Origin: Achromobacter denitrificans NBRC 15125
GTDB lineage: Bacteria > Pseudomonadota > Gammaproteobacteria > Burkholderiales > Burkholderiaceae_B
Direction: 5' to 3'
Length of the DNA stretch: 64,000 nucleotides
NCBI RefSeq assembly: GCF_001571365.1
Contig: NZ_BCTQ01000034.1
Span: forward strand, 1 to 64,000
Shown: piece after piece, positions 24,989 to 33,548 of the stretch
How the letters are laid out: every line of letters starts with the position of its first letter
How positions within the stretch are numbered: the stretch's first letter is position 1
Notes under the pieces: model-generated
Databases searched by the model: none
Seen by the model: the letters and a program-made list of their open reading frames with translations, nothing else
Told to the model about the DNA's origin: nothing
Translations under genes and position numbers: made by a program

Positions 24989-25072
24989 GCAGACGTTCTG
25001 AATCCCGCTACGGCGCCTTTACCATTTCCGCATGTTGCGCTCCAACCAAATAGTGGCAGCCAAACGACTAAG

Positions 25073-26272
25073 TCATACGGATTTTCCGGTTCGTGCCCGA
25101 CGTTTGCGCAGCCAGATCAGCAGGCCGGTCACGCTCAGCGTCGCAACAAAAACTCCCATGAGCGATATCAGCACGCGCCCCGGCGTGCCCAGCAGCCGGC
25201 CGGAGTGCAGCGGCAACTGCGCCTGCATGAATACGTCGCCCCAGGTGCCTTGACCCGGCACCCTTTCGCCGATGATCGTACCCGTATCGCCGTCCAGGTA
25301 GAGTACGTTGTTCCCCATGCCGTTCTCATCACGGTCTTCTTCCGGCGTGTAGAACGTCACGCCATAAATACCGAAGCGCTGCGCATAGAAAAGAGACCCG
25401 GCGGGAGCAGTCCAGCCTCGGCGGCGGCCCTCGGCCTCGGCTGCCGCGATAGCCTGCTCTCGACGTAGCAGCGGGTCGGCCAGCTCCCGCTCGCGGCTGC
25501 CCTGGCGCGACTGAAATGGCGAGGGCGTGAGCGTCGAGAAGACCGACACCAGCGGCTGCATCACTTGCGTTCCCAGGTTCAGCGACACCGAGGTCACAGC
25601 CAGCATCAGCAACAGACCCCATACCCACACGCCACCCGAGCGATGTGCGTCGAAAGTGAGTTTGGCGCCGCCCTGGCGCAGCCGGAAGCTCAGCGATTTA
25701 CGCCAGCTGCGCACATTGGGAAATGAGATACAGAGCGCCAGGAAACCGTCGACAATCCAGACCGCCGACACCACACCCATCAGCCACACCCCGAATTCGA
25801 TTCCCCAGCCTTTGGGAATGTGCATGGTGTAGTGCAGCTTGTAGAGAAAGGGTAGCAAGTGCTCGCGCGACAGCGATATTTGGCCCCATTGCCGCTGCCC
25901 CTGGATCTGGCCGGTGGCGGGATCCACGGCCAGTTGATTAAAGCCGAGGACGTACGGCGTGCCGGTGGCGGGATCGATGCGCGCGGCAACACCCAGCATC
26001 GCCGTATGGCCCTGCTCCAGCGTTAGCGGCACAAAGCTGACCCGCAGGCGCGGATCAGCCGCCTCGACCCGGCGCGCCAACTCCAAAGGAGCAAGCGCAC
26101 TGGCTGCAGCGCCGGAGGCGGCCACGTACAGCTTGGGATTGGCCCACTCATCGAGTTCGTGATTCCACGCGATCACGGCGCCGGTCAAGCCGGCGACGAA
26201 CAGGAAACCCGCGATGAACAGGCCGCACCAGCGGTGCAGCACCACCATCGCGCCACGCATGCCGCCGCGCAT
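25073..26272 (-). CDS. PepSY-associated transmembrane protein (siderophore-iron reductase-like)
   Basis: A 399-residue inner-membrane protein of the PepSY_TM/PiuB family. It has an N-terminal membrane helix with conserved His (MVVLHRWCGLFIAGFLFVAG), a periplasmic PepSY-like region, and three more helices near residues 150-175, 210-235 and 355-390. The histidine-bearing helices, for example LPFLYKLHYTMH and FDAHRSGGVW, suggest heme ligation. Family members such as FoxB or FpvG reduce siderophore-bound iron in the periplasm. The ATG overlaps the TGA of the receptor gene by one base (TGATG at 26270-26274), so it is coupled to cassette B. Confidence 0.88.
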   Translation of the reverse strand: MRGGMRGAMVVLHRWCGLFIAGFLFVAGLTGAVIAWNHELDEWANPKLYVAASGAAASALAPLELARRVEAADPRLRVSFVPLTLEQGHTAMLGVAARIDPATGTPYVLGFNQLAVDPATGQIQGQRQWGQISLSREHLLPFLYKLHYTMHIPKGWGIEFGVWLMGVVSAVWIVDGFLALCISFPNVRSWRKSLSFRLRQGGAKLTFDAHRSGGVWVWGLLLMLAVTSVSLNLGTQVMQPLVSVFSTLTPSPFQSRQGSRERELADPLLRREQAIAAAEAEGRRRGWTAPAGSLFYAQRFGIYGVTFYTPEEDRDENGMGNNVLYLDGDTGTIIGERVPGQGTWGDVFMQAQLPLHSGRLLGTPGRVLISLMGVFVATLSVTGLLIWLRKRRARTGKSV

Positions 26273-28803
26273 CAGAACTGGTAGCGTGCCGACAGCGTCA
26301 CGCTGCGCGGCTCGCCATAGACGTTGCTCGGAAAGCTCACATTGCCGGACAGCGCGTTGTAGTACTTCTTGTCGAAGATATTGTTGACGTTGAGCTGCAC
26401 GTCCAGTTTCGGCGTCGCCTGCCAGCCCACCACCAAGTCGGCCAAGGTGTAGGCGTTCTGGGTGATGCGGAATGGCACGCCGCTCGTGGTGCCCTCGTTG
26501 TAAATGGAGCCCTGGCGGTAGACCGAGCCGCCGATGCGCCAGCCCTGCAGGGCGCCAGACAGCCGGTACATCGTCGATAGTTTGAACAGGTGTCGCGGCG
26601 TGTCAGTGTCGAACAGCTCGCCCACATTGTCGGGATTCGCATCCTTACGATAGCGCGCGATCGCCACCGTGTAGCCCAGGCTCACCTGCCAGTTGGGGGT
26701 GATGGCGCCCTGCAACTCAAACTCCACGCCCTGGCTGCGTACCTCGCCTGCGGCCGAATAGCAGGTGACAGTCGGGTAGCCGGCGCATTGGGTCTGATCG
26801 GTGCTGCGGAAGGCACGGTTTTTCTGATCCATGCGGAACAATGCCGCCGACGCATTCAGCGCGCCATCGAAGTATTCGCCTTTGATACCGACTTCATAGT
26901 TTTTCCCGATCACCGGATCCAACAGGTTGTTGCTGGCATCCATGTAATTTTGAGGCTTGAAAATGTCCGTGTAGCTGACGTAGACCGAATGCTGGTCGTT
27001 CAAGTCGTAGACGATGCCGGCGTACTTTGTCAGTTGGTTATTGATGCGGTAGCGGTTATGCGCACTGACGGATGGCGTATTGGCGGTAAAGCTCGGATAC
27101 GTGTTGACGGTGTCGTTGTAGTCGAACCAGTCCAACCGTCCGCCCAATATCAGTTTCAGCCGATCGGCCAGGTTCAGGCGGGTCGTGGCGTATAAGCTCT
27201 GCTGGGTGATGTCGGCGTCCATCCAGTCCCGCAGCGGGATGTTGGGATTGGCGACGGCGCTCGGGTCGAAGTCGTAGAGATCGAGGTTGTCGTAGAGAAC
27301 CACGCCTTGGCGGCTGTTGCCGTCGAAATCGACGTTACGGTAGCTGGCGCCCAGTACCAGTTCATGCGTGCGGCCCAGCAATTCAAAGGGACCGTTGGCA
27401 TACAGGTCCACGCTGCTCTGCTTTTCCTTATGGGCGTTGCGCGCGCCTAATTGGCGGTATTTGTCGGTGGCGACGTTGTAATTTAGGTAATGGCCCAGCA
27501 TGTCGACCTCGGCCTGCGCGTAATAGGCCGAGAGATGCGTCCGCCAGCCATTGCCGAATCGGTGGTCGAGCCCCACGAATGCCGAGGTGGTGTTCTTGTT
27601 CCAATGTTCCCAATCATTGGCATAGGATGTGGATCGAGGCAGATCCAGATCACTGCCGTCGCGGGCCACGGGCAAGCCGGTAAAGCCATTGCCATGCAGC
27701 CGGCTCTCTTGATGCAGCGCGCTGAGCGTGAGGGTTGTGGAGGCAGCCAGATCCTTTTCCAGGATCCCGTAAAAAGTCTGGCCACTGCTGTTTTCGCCGC
27801 GCTTGTAGCTTCCGTAATCCTGAGTGGCGATCACGGCGCGGCCGCGCAGGCTGCCGTCCTTGGATAGCGGCCCGGAGGCGTCCAACTCGGCTCTATAGTG
27901 GTCCCAACTGCCGGCGCTCACGTCGGCGGACACCTGCGGCACATCGGTCGGCCGCTTGCGCACCAGGTTGATGGCGGCCGACGGATTCCCTGCGCCCTGC
28001 ACCAGCCCGGTGGCGCCACGCACGATCTCCACGCGGTCATAGATGGCCATATCGGTGGACAACAGGTCCTGCGACAGATTGGAGCTGTCCAGGCTCACGG
28101 GCAGGCCGTCGAACATGATGTTGTCCACATACATGCCGCGCGCATAAAAGGAAGCGCGCTCTGGCCCGAAGCGCCGGTAGGTCAGACCGGGGGCAGCCTG
28201 CACCACGTCGTTGATCGTCTGCAGGTTCTGATCCTTGATGAGCTCGCTGGTAATGACGGTGATCGACTGCGGCGTCTCGCGCATGGACAGGTTGAGCCGG
28301 GTGGCCGTGCTCATGCTGCTGGTGGTGTACGAATCGGTGCCCTCGGTGGTGCCGTCGGCCACCGTTGCGCCGGTTACCGTGACCATGGGCAGCGTGGCGG
28401 TGTCGGACGCGGCGGGCGCGAGCGTTTCGTCGACTCGCAGCACGAACGCGCCATTGTCCAGTTGCACGGCCCGCAAGCCGCTACCCGCGAGCAAAAGGCT
28501 CAGCGCGCCCGCGGTGGGATGGCGGCCGTTCACGCCGGCCGTGCGTTTGCCTTCGGTTTGCTCGGCGGTAAAGGTCAACATGATGTTGGCCGTGCTGGCC
28601 AACTGACGCAAAGCCGGTGCCAGTGGCCCGGCGGCAATCCTGAAGTCGACCACGGCGGCCCCTGCTGCAGCAGGCGCGGCGCCTTGCGCCAGCACGGCGG
28701 CCGGCGCGCCGGCCGCGAGGGCGACGGTCAGCGTCAGGGCGGCAAGCGCGGTAGACGATGGATAGGGGCGCTCCGAATCGTGGGCGCGGTGCAGGTTCGG
28801 CAT
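26272..28803 (-). CDS. TonB-dependent siderophore receptor with signalling domain (cassette B)
   Basis: An 843-residue outer-membrane receptor. It has a signal peptide (about 1-40), an STN domain (about 50-125: FRIAAGPLAPALRQLASTAN, TAGALSLLLAGSGL), a plug (about 160-280: QSITVITSELIKDQNLQTIN, VEIVRGATGLVQGAGNPSAA) and a barrel. The end is VNNIFDKKYYNALSG and the closing LSARYQF. A second STN-bearing receptor in the same window, it must signal through its own FecR at 28907. Codon choice and base composition in this cassette look less GC-biased than in the neighbouring operons, which hints at separate acquisition. Confidence 0.95.
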   Translation of the reverse strand: MPNLHRAHDSERPYPSSTALAALTLTVALAAGAPAAVLAQGAAPAAAGAAVVDFRIAAGPLAPALRQLASTANIMLTFTAEQTEGKRTAGVNGRHPTAGALSLLLAGSGLRAVQLDNGAFVLRVDETLAPAASDTATLPMVTVTGATVADGTTEGTDSYTTSSMSTATRLNLSMRETPQSITVITSELIKDQNLQTINDVVQAAPGLTYRRFGPERASFYARGMYVDNIMFDGLPVSLDSSNLSQDLLSTDMAIYDRVEIVRGATGLVQGAGNPSAAINLVRKRPTDVPQVSADVSAGSWDHYRAELDASGPLSKDGSLRGRAVIATQDYGSYKRGENSSGQTFYGILEKDLAASTTLTLSALHQESRLHGNGFTGLPVARDGSDLDLPRSTSYANDWEHWNKNTTSAFVGLDHRFGNGWRTHLSAYYAQAEVDMLGHYLNYNVATDKYRQLGARNAHKEKQSSVDLYANGPFELLGRTHELVLGASYRNVDFDGNSRQGVVLYDNLDLYDFDPSAVANPNIPLRDWMDADITQQSLYATTRLNLADRLKLILGGRLDWFDYNDTVNTYPSFTANTPSVSAHNRYRINNQLTKYAGIVYDLNDQHSVYVSYTDIFKPQNYMDASNNLLDPVIGKNYEVGIKGEYFDGALNASAALFRMDQKNRAFRSTDQTQCAGYPTVTCYSAAGEVRSQGVEFELQGAITPNWQVSLGYTVAIARYRKDANPDNVGELFDTDTPRHLFKLSTMYRLSGALQGWRIGGSVYRQGSIYNEGTTSGVPFRITQNAYTLADLVVGWQATPKLDVQLNVNNIFDKKYYNALSGNVSFPSNVYGEPRSVTLSARYQF

Positions 28804-28906
28804 GTTCTTCCTCTGGATTGGACCTCCGAAATTTCCGGTCCCTCTCAGATAGGTGCCCCGAACACGCCAATCGGGCAGTCAATTCGAGAAATTTTTTCGC
28901 CAGGCC

Positions 28907-29920
28907 TCAATCGGCCGGTACGATCGTCGCCCAGAAACGGGTGCGCCATTGCACGCGTACCGGCAGCACGCTGGGCAGCGTGGCCAGGATCCGGTCCGTG
29001 TCCGCCAGTGGAAAGACACCCGAAAGGCGCAGACTCGCGATTTGCGGATCGACGCGCAGCACGCCCGTCCGATAGCGATCCAGTTCGGCCGCGAACTCGG
29101 CCAGCCGCTGCTCGTCGGCCACCAGTTGCCCCCGCGCCCATGCGTCGGTCTGTTCATTGATCGAGCGCGGCTCCTCGACGGCATCGCGGCTGAACCGGGT
29201 CTGCTGGCCGGCGTGCAGCACGCTCGCACTGCCGGCCCCGGCCCAGGGAGCGACTTCCACTGCGCTTTCCAGAACCGCCACACTGGTTCGTCCAGCGTGC
29301 TGCCTTACGATGAACCGTGTACCCAGCGAACGGATGCTGCCTTCCGCGGTCACCACCGATAGTGGCCGCGGATCGGCCAGCCCCGGCCCGTGGCGAGTCG
29401 CAATCATGATCTCGCCCGCCACCAGCAGGATACGGCGCAGGTTCGCATCAAAGCGCACATTTGCCGCGCTATCCGTGTTCAGCGTCAGCCGCGTACCGTC
29501 CTCTAGCGTGAAGTCGCGTTGCTCGCCAGTGTTGCTGCGGTAGTCGGCCGTGCGGGCCTGCCAGGTGTCAGTGCGCGAAGCGAGCAGCCCGGCGCTGGTG
29601 GCTATCCCTCCCCACAGGAGCATTCGGGTGACCCGTCGGCGGGCGGTGGAGGGCGGCTGGTCGGCGTTGACGTAGGACGACAAGGCCGCGTAAGCCGGCG
29701 CACGCTCCAGCGATTTCATCCGGCCAGTGACAGATTCGACGTGCTGCCAGGCGGCCTCATGATCGGCGTGTGCCTGGCGCCATAGGCGCCATTGGCGTTG
29801 CTGTTCATCGCCAGCCTCTCCGGACATCAGCAGCGTAAGCCAGTCCGCCGCAGCATCCGCGGTGGCCCGGCTGATGATCCGGCCGCTAGGCAGGGTCAGC
29901 GTGTCTCTGTGAGAAGCCAT
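28907..29920 (-). CDS. FecR family regulator (cassette B)
   Basis: A 337-residue inner-membrane regulator. Residues about 1-75 form the cytoplasmic sigma-binding domain (AAADWLTLLMSGEAGDEQQRQW). One membrane helix follows near 95-112 (MLLWGGIATSAGLLAS). The periplasmic FecR domain has LEDGTRLTLNTDSAANVRF, GEIMIATRHG and LGTRFIVRQ. It lies 16 bases after the sigma-factor gene and 103 bases before the receptor gene. Confidence 0.92.
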   Translation of the reverse strand: MASHRDTLTLPSGRIISRATADAAADWLTLLMSGEAGDEQQRQWRLWRQAHADHEAAWQHVESVTGRMKSLERAPAYAALSSYVNADQPPSTARRRVTRMLLWGGIATSAGLLASRTDTWQARTADYRSNTGEQRDFTLEDGTRLTLNTDSAANVRFDANLRRILLVAGEIMIATRHGPGLADPRPLSVVTAEGSIRSLGTRFIVRQHAGRTSVAVLESAVEVAPWAGAGSASVLHAGQQTRFSRDAVEEPRSINEQTDAWARGQLVADEQRLAEFAAELDRYRTGVLRVDPQIASLRLSGVFPLADTDRILATLPSVLPVRVQWRTRFWATIVPAD

Positions 29921-29936
29921 GTGAGAGGCCCTGGGT

Positions 29937-30449
29937 TCAGGTCGCCAGCGCGAACATGCATTCGCGGTTGGCCCTGGTCAGATATTGCTTTACCGAACTG
30001 GTCGAAGTGCCCAAGCGCTCGGCAATCTCGGCATAGCTTAGTTCGACCAAGTGCGCCAACAGAAAAGCTTCTCGAACCTTGGGAGGCAGGCCATCGAGCA
30101 CGCGGTCGATCTGTTGCAGGCTTTCGACGGCCATCAACTGTGCTTCAGGCGAGGGAGCGACTTCTTCCGGCAGGCAGGCGAGGGCCTCAAGATAAGCGGT
30201 TTCGAGCAGTTGCCGGCGGTGGCGGTGCGCGAGGAGCCGCCGCGCAACCGTCGCCAGAAACGGACGTGGCTCCCGAATATCGAGAGCCGCGGTCTTGCGG
30301 TCCAGCAGGCTTAGAAAAGTGTCTTGCGCCAGGTCGGCTGCTGCGAAAGTGTCGCCGACGCGCCTGCGCAGCCAGCCCTGGAGCCACTTGCCGTGCTCGA
30401 CATACAGTCCTGCCAAATCATCGGTAATAGGTAGATCCTGGGCTGGCAT
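29937..30449 (-). CDS. ECF sigma factor, FecI-like (cassette B)
   Basis: A 170-residue ECF sigma factor. Region 2 is near residues 15-80 (LQGWLRRRVGDTFAAADLAQDTFLSL) and region 4 near 112-165 (LDGLPPKVREAFLLAHLVELSYAEIAERLGTS). The first quoted strings continue beyond the family core only slightly. It presumably directs transcription of the cassette B receptor and PepSY gene. A weak Fur-like sequence lies 26-44 bases upstream. Confidence 0.93.
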   Translation of the reverse strand: MPAQDLPITDDLAGLYVEHGKWLQGWLRRRVGDTFAAADLAQDTFLSLLDRKTAALDIREPRPFLATVARRLLAHRHRRQLLETAYLEALACLPEEVAPSPEAQLMAVESLQQIDRVLDGLPPKVREAFLLAHLVELSYAEIAERLGTSTSSVKQYLTRANRECMFALAT

Positions 30450-30474
30450 GAGGACAGAATATGGAAACAGCGAA

Positions 30475-30493
30475 TCAAATGAGAATTGATCGC
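30475..30493. promoter_or_regulatory. Weak Fur-like box upstream of cassette B sigma factor
   Basis: The 19-base window contains AAATGAGAATTGAT and matches about 10 of 19 positions of the Fur consensus. Its position just upstream of a FecI-type gene raises its plausibility, but the match alone is weak. Confidence 0.4.
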
Positions 30494-30609
30494 ATTATAC
30501 ATAGTGAACTAATGGCGCATCGCATGGATCACGTCCTCTTACGAACAGCCGCTTTCCTTGCTCGCGCACAAGCGCCATGTTGCATACTCGCAAACTTCAG
30601 ACAACTCCG

Positions 30610-31113
30610 ATGCGTACCGCCATGAAATTTCTCTCCATCGTCCTGGCCGCTGCAGCGGCAGCCGTGGGAACTCTAGCCCTTGTAGACGTCAGCCATGCTG
30701 AACAGATCGGCGCGGTGGATACCGTCTTCAAATTGATTGGCCCGGACCACAAGATCGTGGTCGACGCCTATGACGATCCCAAAGTGCAGGGCGTGACTTG
30801 CTACGTCTCGCGCGCCAAGACCGGCGGTATCAAGGGGGGGCTGGGTCTGGCCGAGGACCGCTCCGATGCCTCCATCGTCTGCCAGGTCACAGCTGCCATA
30901 CAGATTACCGAGCCGCTCAAACAGCAGGAAGAAGTGTTTACCGAGCGCACCTCGCTGCTGTTCAAGCGTCTGCGCGTGGTGCGCATGGTGGATGCCAAGC
31001 GCAATACTCTGGTCTATATGACGTATTCCGACCGGATCATCGAAGGCTCGCCCCAGAACAGCGTGACGGCCGTGGCCGTGCCCCACGGCACGCCCATCCC
31101 GCTCAAGAAATGA
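30610..31113 (+). CDS. creA: CreA family protein
   Basis: A secreted protein of about 167 residues. The signal peptide reads [20 protein letters not shown] and ends near SHA. The CreA family core is evident: [21 protein letters not shown], the conserved [23 protein letters not shown] region, [10 protein letters not shown] and the C-terminal [12 protein letters not shown] (all in part). Two conserved Cys may form a disulphide. Starts at 30577, 30610 and 30622 are all in frame; 30610 or 30622 best fits the leader and no clear ribosome site separates them. Function of CreA is unknown. It stands alone, divergent from cassette B. Confidence 0.88.
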   Translation: MRTAMKFLSIVLAAAAAAVGTLALVDVSHAEQIGAVDTVFKLIGPDHKIVVDAYDDPKVQGVTCYVSRAKTGGIKGGLGLAEDRSDASIVCQVTAAIQITEPLKQQEEVFTERTSLLFKRLRVVRMVDAKRNTLVYMTYSDRIIEGSPQNSVTAVAVPHGTPIPLKK

Positions 31114-31276
31114 AGACAGGGCCGATTCTCGGCCTGCTGGCCAGCGCTCTAGCGGCTCATGGTTCCATGCCCAGCCCTCTGACCGCACCCTCCCTGGCAA
31201 TGCCTCGGAGCACGGCATCAAGGTCAGTCTGGTGAAGACTGGTGCCGTCATGAGCGAGCAGACGCCGCAATCCGGC

Positions 31277-32488
31277 CTAGGCCCGCAGTTCCGGCGCGGT
31301 TCGCAAGGCCAGCCACAGCACGCCCGCCGCGGCGGCGGCAAGCGCCGCCAGCATCCAGGCCGGCCCGGCCCAGTCCAGCATCATGCCGGCGGCGACCGGG
31401 ACCAGGATCCGGGTCAGCGAGAACACACTGGACTGGATGCCGTAGTCCAGCGCCTGCAGGCCGGGGCGCGCATGCGACATCATCAGGCCGAAGGCGAGCG
31501 CGGCGGTCGCGCCCATAGCGGCGGCGATGCCCAGCGCGCAGGCGATCAGCACCACGGGCGGCGCCTGCAGCGCAACGGCAGCGGCCAGCGCGAGCAGCGC
31601 GGCAAAGCTCGCCGCCGCATGGGCGGGCACCGCAAGGCGGGGGCCGGCGCGCTTTAGTCCGCGGGCGCCGACGACGCTGGCGGCGGCTCCGACGGCGCCG
31701 CCCGCCACGCCCGCCAGCCATGCCACGCGGTCGGCGGGCAGGCCCTGGTCCAGCAGCAGCGGCTTCAGGTAGAACCAGCCCGAACCGATGAACGGAAACA
31801 GCAGCGCCAGCAAGGGCAGCCAGCGACGGCTGGCGTCCAGCCGGAAGTACGCGCGCAAGCGGGCGGACGTGGCCGGCATCCGGGCCGGTTCGTCCGGCTG
31901 GCCGGCCTCGCCCTCGTTCCGGACCAGCAGGGTCAGCGCCGCGCCCACGGCCAGCGCGCTTGCCATGATGAGAAAGGGCGCATGCCAGCCCCAGCGCGAC
32001 TGGGCCAGCAGCATCAGCCCGCCGCCGGCGATGGCGCCCAGGCACAGCGCCATGGAGCGGATGCCGCCGGCCCAGGCGCGGCCGGAGGCGGGCAGGATGC
32101 GGATCGCCAGGGCATTGACGGGCACGTCGGCCCAGGTGCCGGCGAGCGCGGCCGCGGCGGCCAGCGCGAACAGCGTCCATTGCTCATCGAGCAGTTCGCG
32201 CCAGCCCAGCGCGCACAGGATCGCCGCATAGGCCAGCAGCAGGCCGGCCGCCCAGCCGCGATAGGCGCCGGGCCGCCGGCCGCGGCCGTCCAGCGGCATC
32301 GCGAGCAGGAACTTGAACACCGTCGGCAGGCTGGCCAACTGGAACAATCCGATGGCGGTGCCTGTCCAGCCGTGCTGGCGCAGCACCAGCGGCAAGCCCA
32401 GCCATAAATACACGCCGGGCGCGGTCAGCGCCAAGTTGAGCCAACCGAACAGCGCCTGCCGCAGCCCGTTGCGCAGGGCCGGCGTCAT
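31277..32488 (-). CDS. RhtX/FptX-like siderophore importer (MFS/AmpG-type)
   Basis: A 403-residue inner-membrane transporter with about 12 hydrophobic segments. The N-terminus GVYLWLGLPLVLRQHGWTG and LFQLASLPTVFKFLLAMPLD resembles single-subunit siderophore permeases such as RhtX and FptX, and AmpG. It begins with an ATGA overlap on the methyltransferase stop (32485-32488), so the two are co-translated. Lying behind a TonB receptor gene, it is expected to carry the ferric or free ligand across the inner membrane. The open frame continues upstream through the methyltransferase gene and that part is excluded. Confidence 0.85.
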   Translation of the reverse strand: MTPALRNGLRQALFGWLNLALTAPGVYLWLGLPLVLRQHGWTGTAIGLFQLASLPTVFKFLLAMPLDGRGRRPGAYRGWAAGLLLAYAAILCALGWRELLDEQWTLFALAAAAALAGTWADVPVNALAIRILPASGRAWAGGIRSMALCLGAIAGGGLMLLAQSRWGWHAPFLIMASALAVGAALTLLVRNEGEAGQPDEPARMPATSARLRAYFRLDASRRWLPLLALLFPFIGSGWFYLKPLLLDQGLPADRVAWLAGVAGGAVGAAASVVGARGLKRAGPRLAVPAHAAASFAALLALAAAVALQAPPVVLIACALGIAAAMGATAALAFGLMMSHARPGLQALDYGIQSSVFSLTRILVPVAAGMMLDWAGPAWMLAALAAAAAGVLWLALRTAPELRA

Positions 32489-33507
32489 GGCGCCGCCTTG
32501 CGCGCGGACAGCACCCGCAGCGGCGCCAGCGGGAACGACGCGGAGTCGAAGCCTCGCACCTCGGTGTAGCCGCAGTCGGCCAAGGCCTGCCGCAGTTCGC
32601 CCGCGCGCGTCACGTTCCGGCCCAGCATCATCATGGGCAGATAGAAGGGCAGCACGCGAGCGGCCGCGCTCGCGTCCTCGGGGATTTCGGCGTGCGCCAT
32701 GACCAGCGTGCCGCCGGGCGCCAGCGCGTCGCGCATCTTGCGCAGCGCGGCGGCCGGATCGGGCAGGAAATGCAGCACCGACGAGCACCAGATCAGGTCG
32801 TAGCCCTGGCCGATGTCGTCGCGCGCCAGATCTCCGCCCCGTACCGCCAGCCTGTCCGCCAGCCCGGCGCGAGCGATGTTCTCCTGCGCCACCGCGGCGG
32901 TTTCCGGCCAGTCGAACACGACGCCGCTGGCATCGGGACGGCTTTCCACGAGCGCGATGGCGATCAGGCCGGGACCGCCGCCCAGGTCCAGGATGCGCCG
33001 CGCCTGGCGAGCCTCGGGCACGCAGTCCAGCGCCTCCAGCGCCGCGGGCACGGCCACGGCGCGCTGTTCCTGGCCGATCTGCACGCGCGCAGCGTCGGCC
33101 CAGCCGGCGGCGTTCGTCTGCACGTAGGGCGCCGGCTGCGGGGCGTCGCGCCGCAGCAGCCTGGCCAACTGTCCGCCGAAGCGATTCAGCGCGCCCAGGC
33201 GATAGCGCCATGCGTCCGCGCAGCAGGCGGGCTGGCCCGTGCAGAAGTATTGGCGCGCGTGGGGCCGGCACAGGTAAAGGATAGGATCTCCCTCCACGCG
33301 CTGCACCAGGTCCATGCTCCAGAGCAGGTCCAGCAGGTGGCCGGTGCGCGCCGGGTCCAGTGCCAGCGCGGCGGCGACTTCTTCGGCGCTGGCGGGTTGC
33401 GTCAGCCGGTCCAGCACGCCGAGTTCCAGCGCGGCGTCCAGCGCCTGGCCCTGGACCGGCGCGGCGGCCAGGTCCCAATAGTGTTGCAGGGGATGAGGGA
33501 TAGGCAT
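32485..33507 (-). CDS. SAM-dependent O-methyltransferase-like protein in a siderophore-uptake operon
   Basis: A 340-residue class I methyltransferase of the plant-type O-methyltransferase fold. An N-terminal winged-helix dimerisation domain (about 1-100, AAPVQGQALDAALELGVLDRL) precedes the SAM-binding domain. Motif I is ILDLGGGPGLIAIAL near residue 170, motif II is GVVFDWPETAAVAQENI, and motif IV/V covers YDLIWCSSVLHFLPD. It sits between the TonB receptor and the RhtX-like permease. Similar methyltransferases occur in thiocarboxylate-siderophore loci, where they may modify or detoxify the chelator. That link is by analogy. Confidence 0.87.
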   Translation of the reverse strand: MPIPHPLQHYWDLAAAPVQGQALDAALELGVLDRLTQPASAEEVAAALALDPARTGHLLDLLWSMDLVQRVEGDPILYLCRPHARQYFCTGQPACCADAWRYRLGALNRFGGQLARLLRRDAPQPAPYVQTNAAGWADAARVQIGQEQRAVAVPAALEALDCVPEARQARRILDLGGGPGLIAIALVESRPDASGVVFDWPETAAVAQENIARAGLADRLAVRGGDLARDDIGQGYDLIWCSSVLHFLPDPAAALRKMRDALAPGGTLVMAHAEIPEDASAAARVLPFYLPMMMLGRNVTRAGELRQALADCGYTEVRGFDSASFPLAPLRVLSARKAAP

Positions 33508-33548
33508 GGAACGAAGCTCCTTGTTGTTCAGGCCGTGCTTGGACAGCG

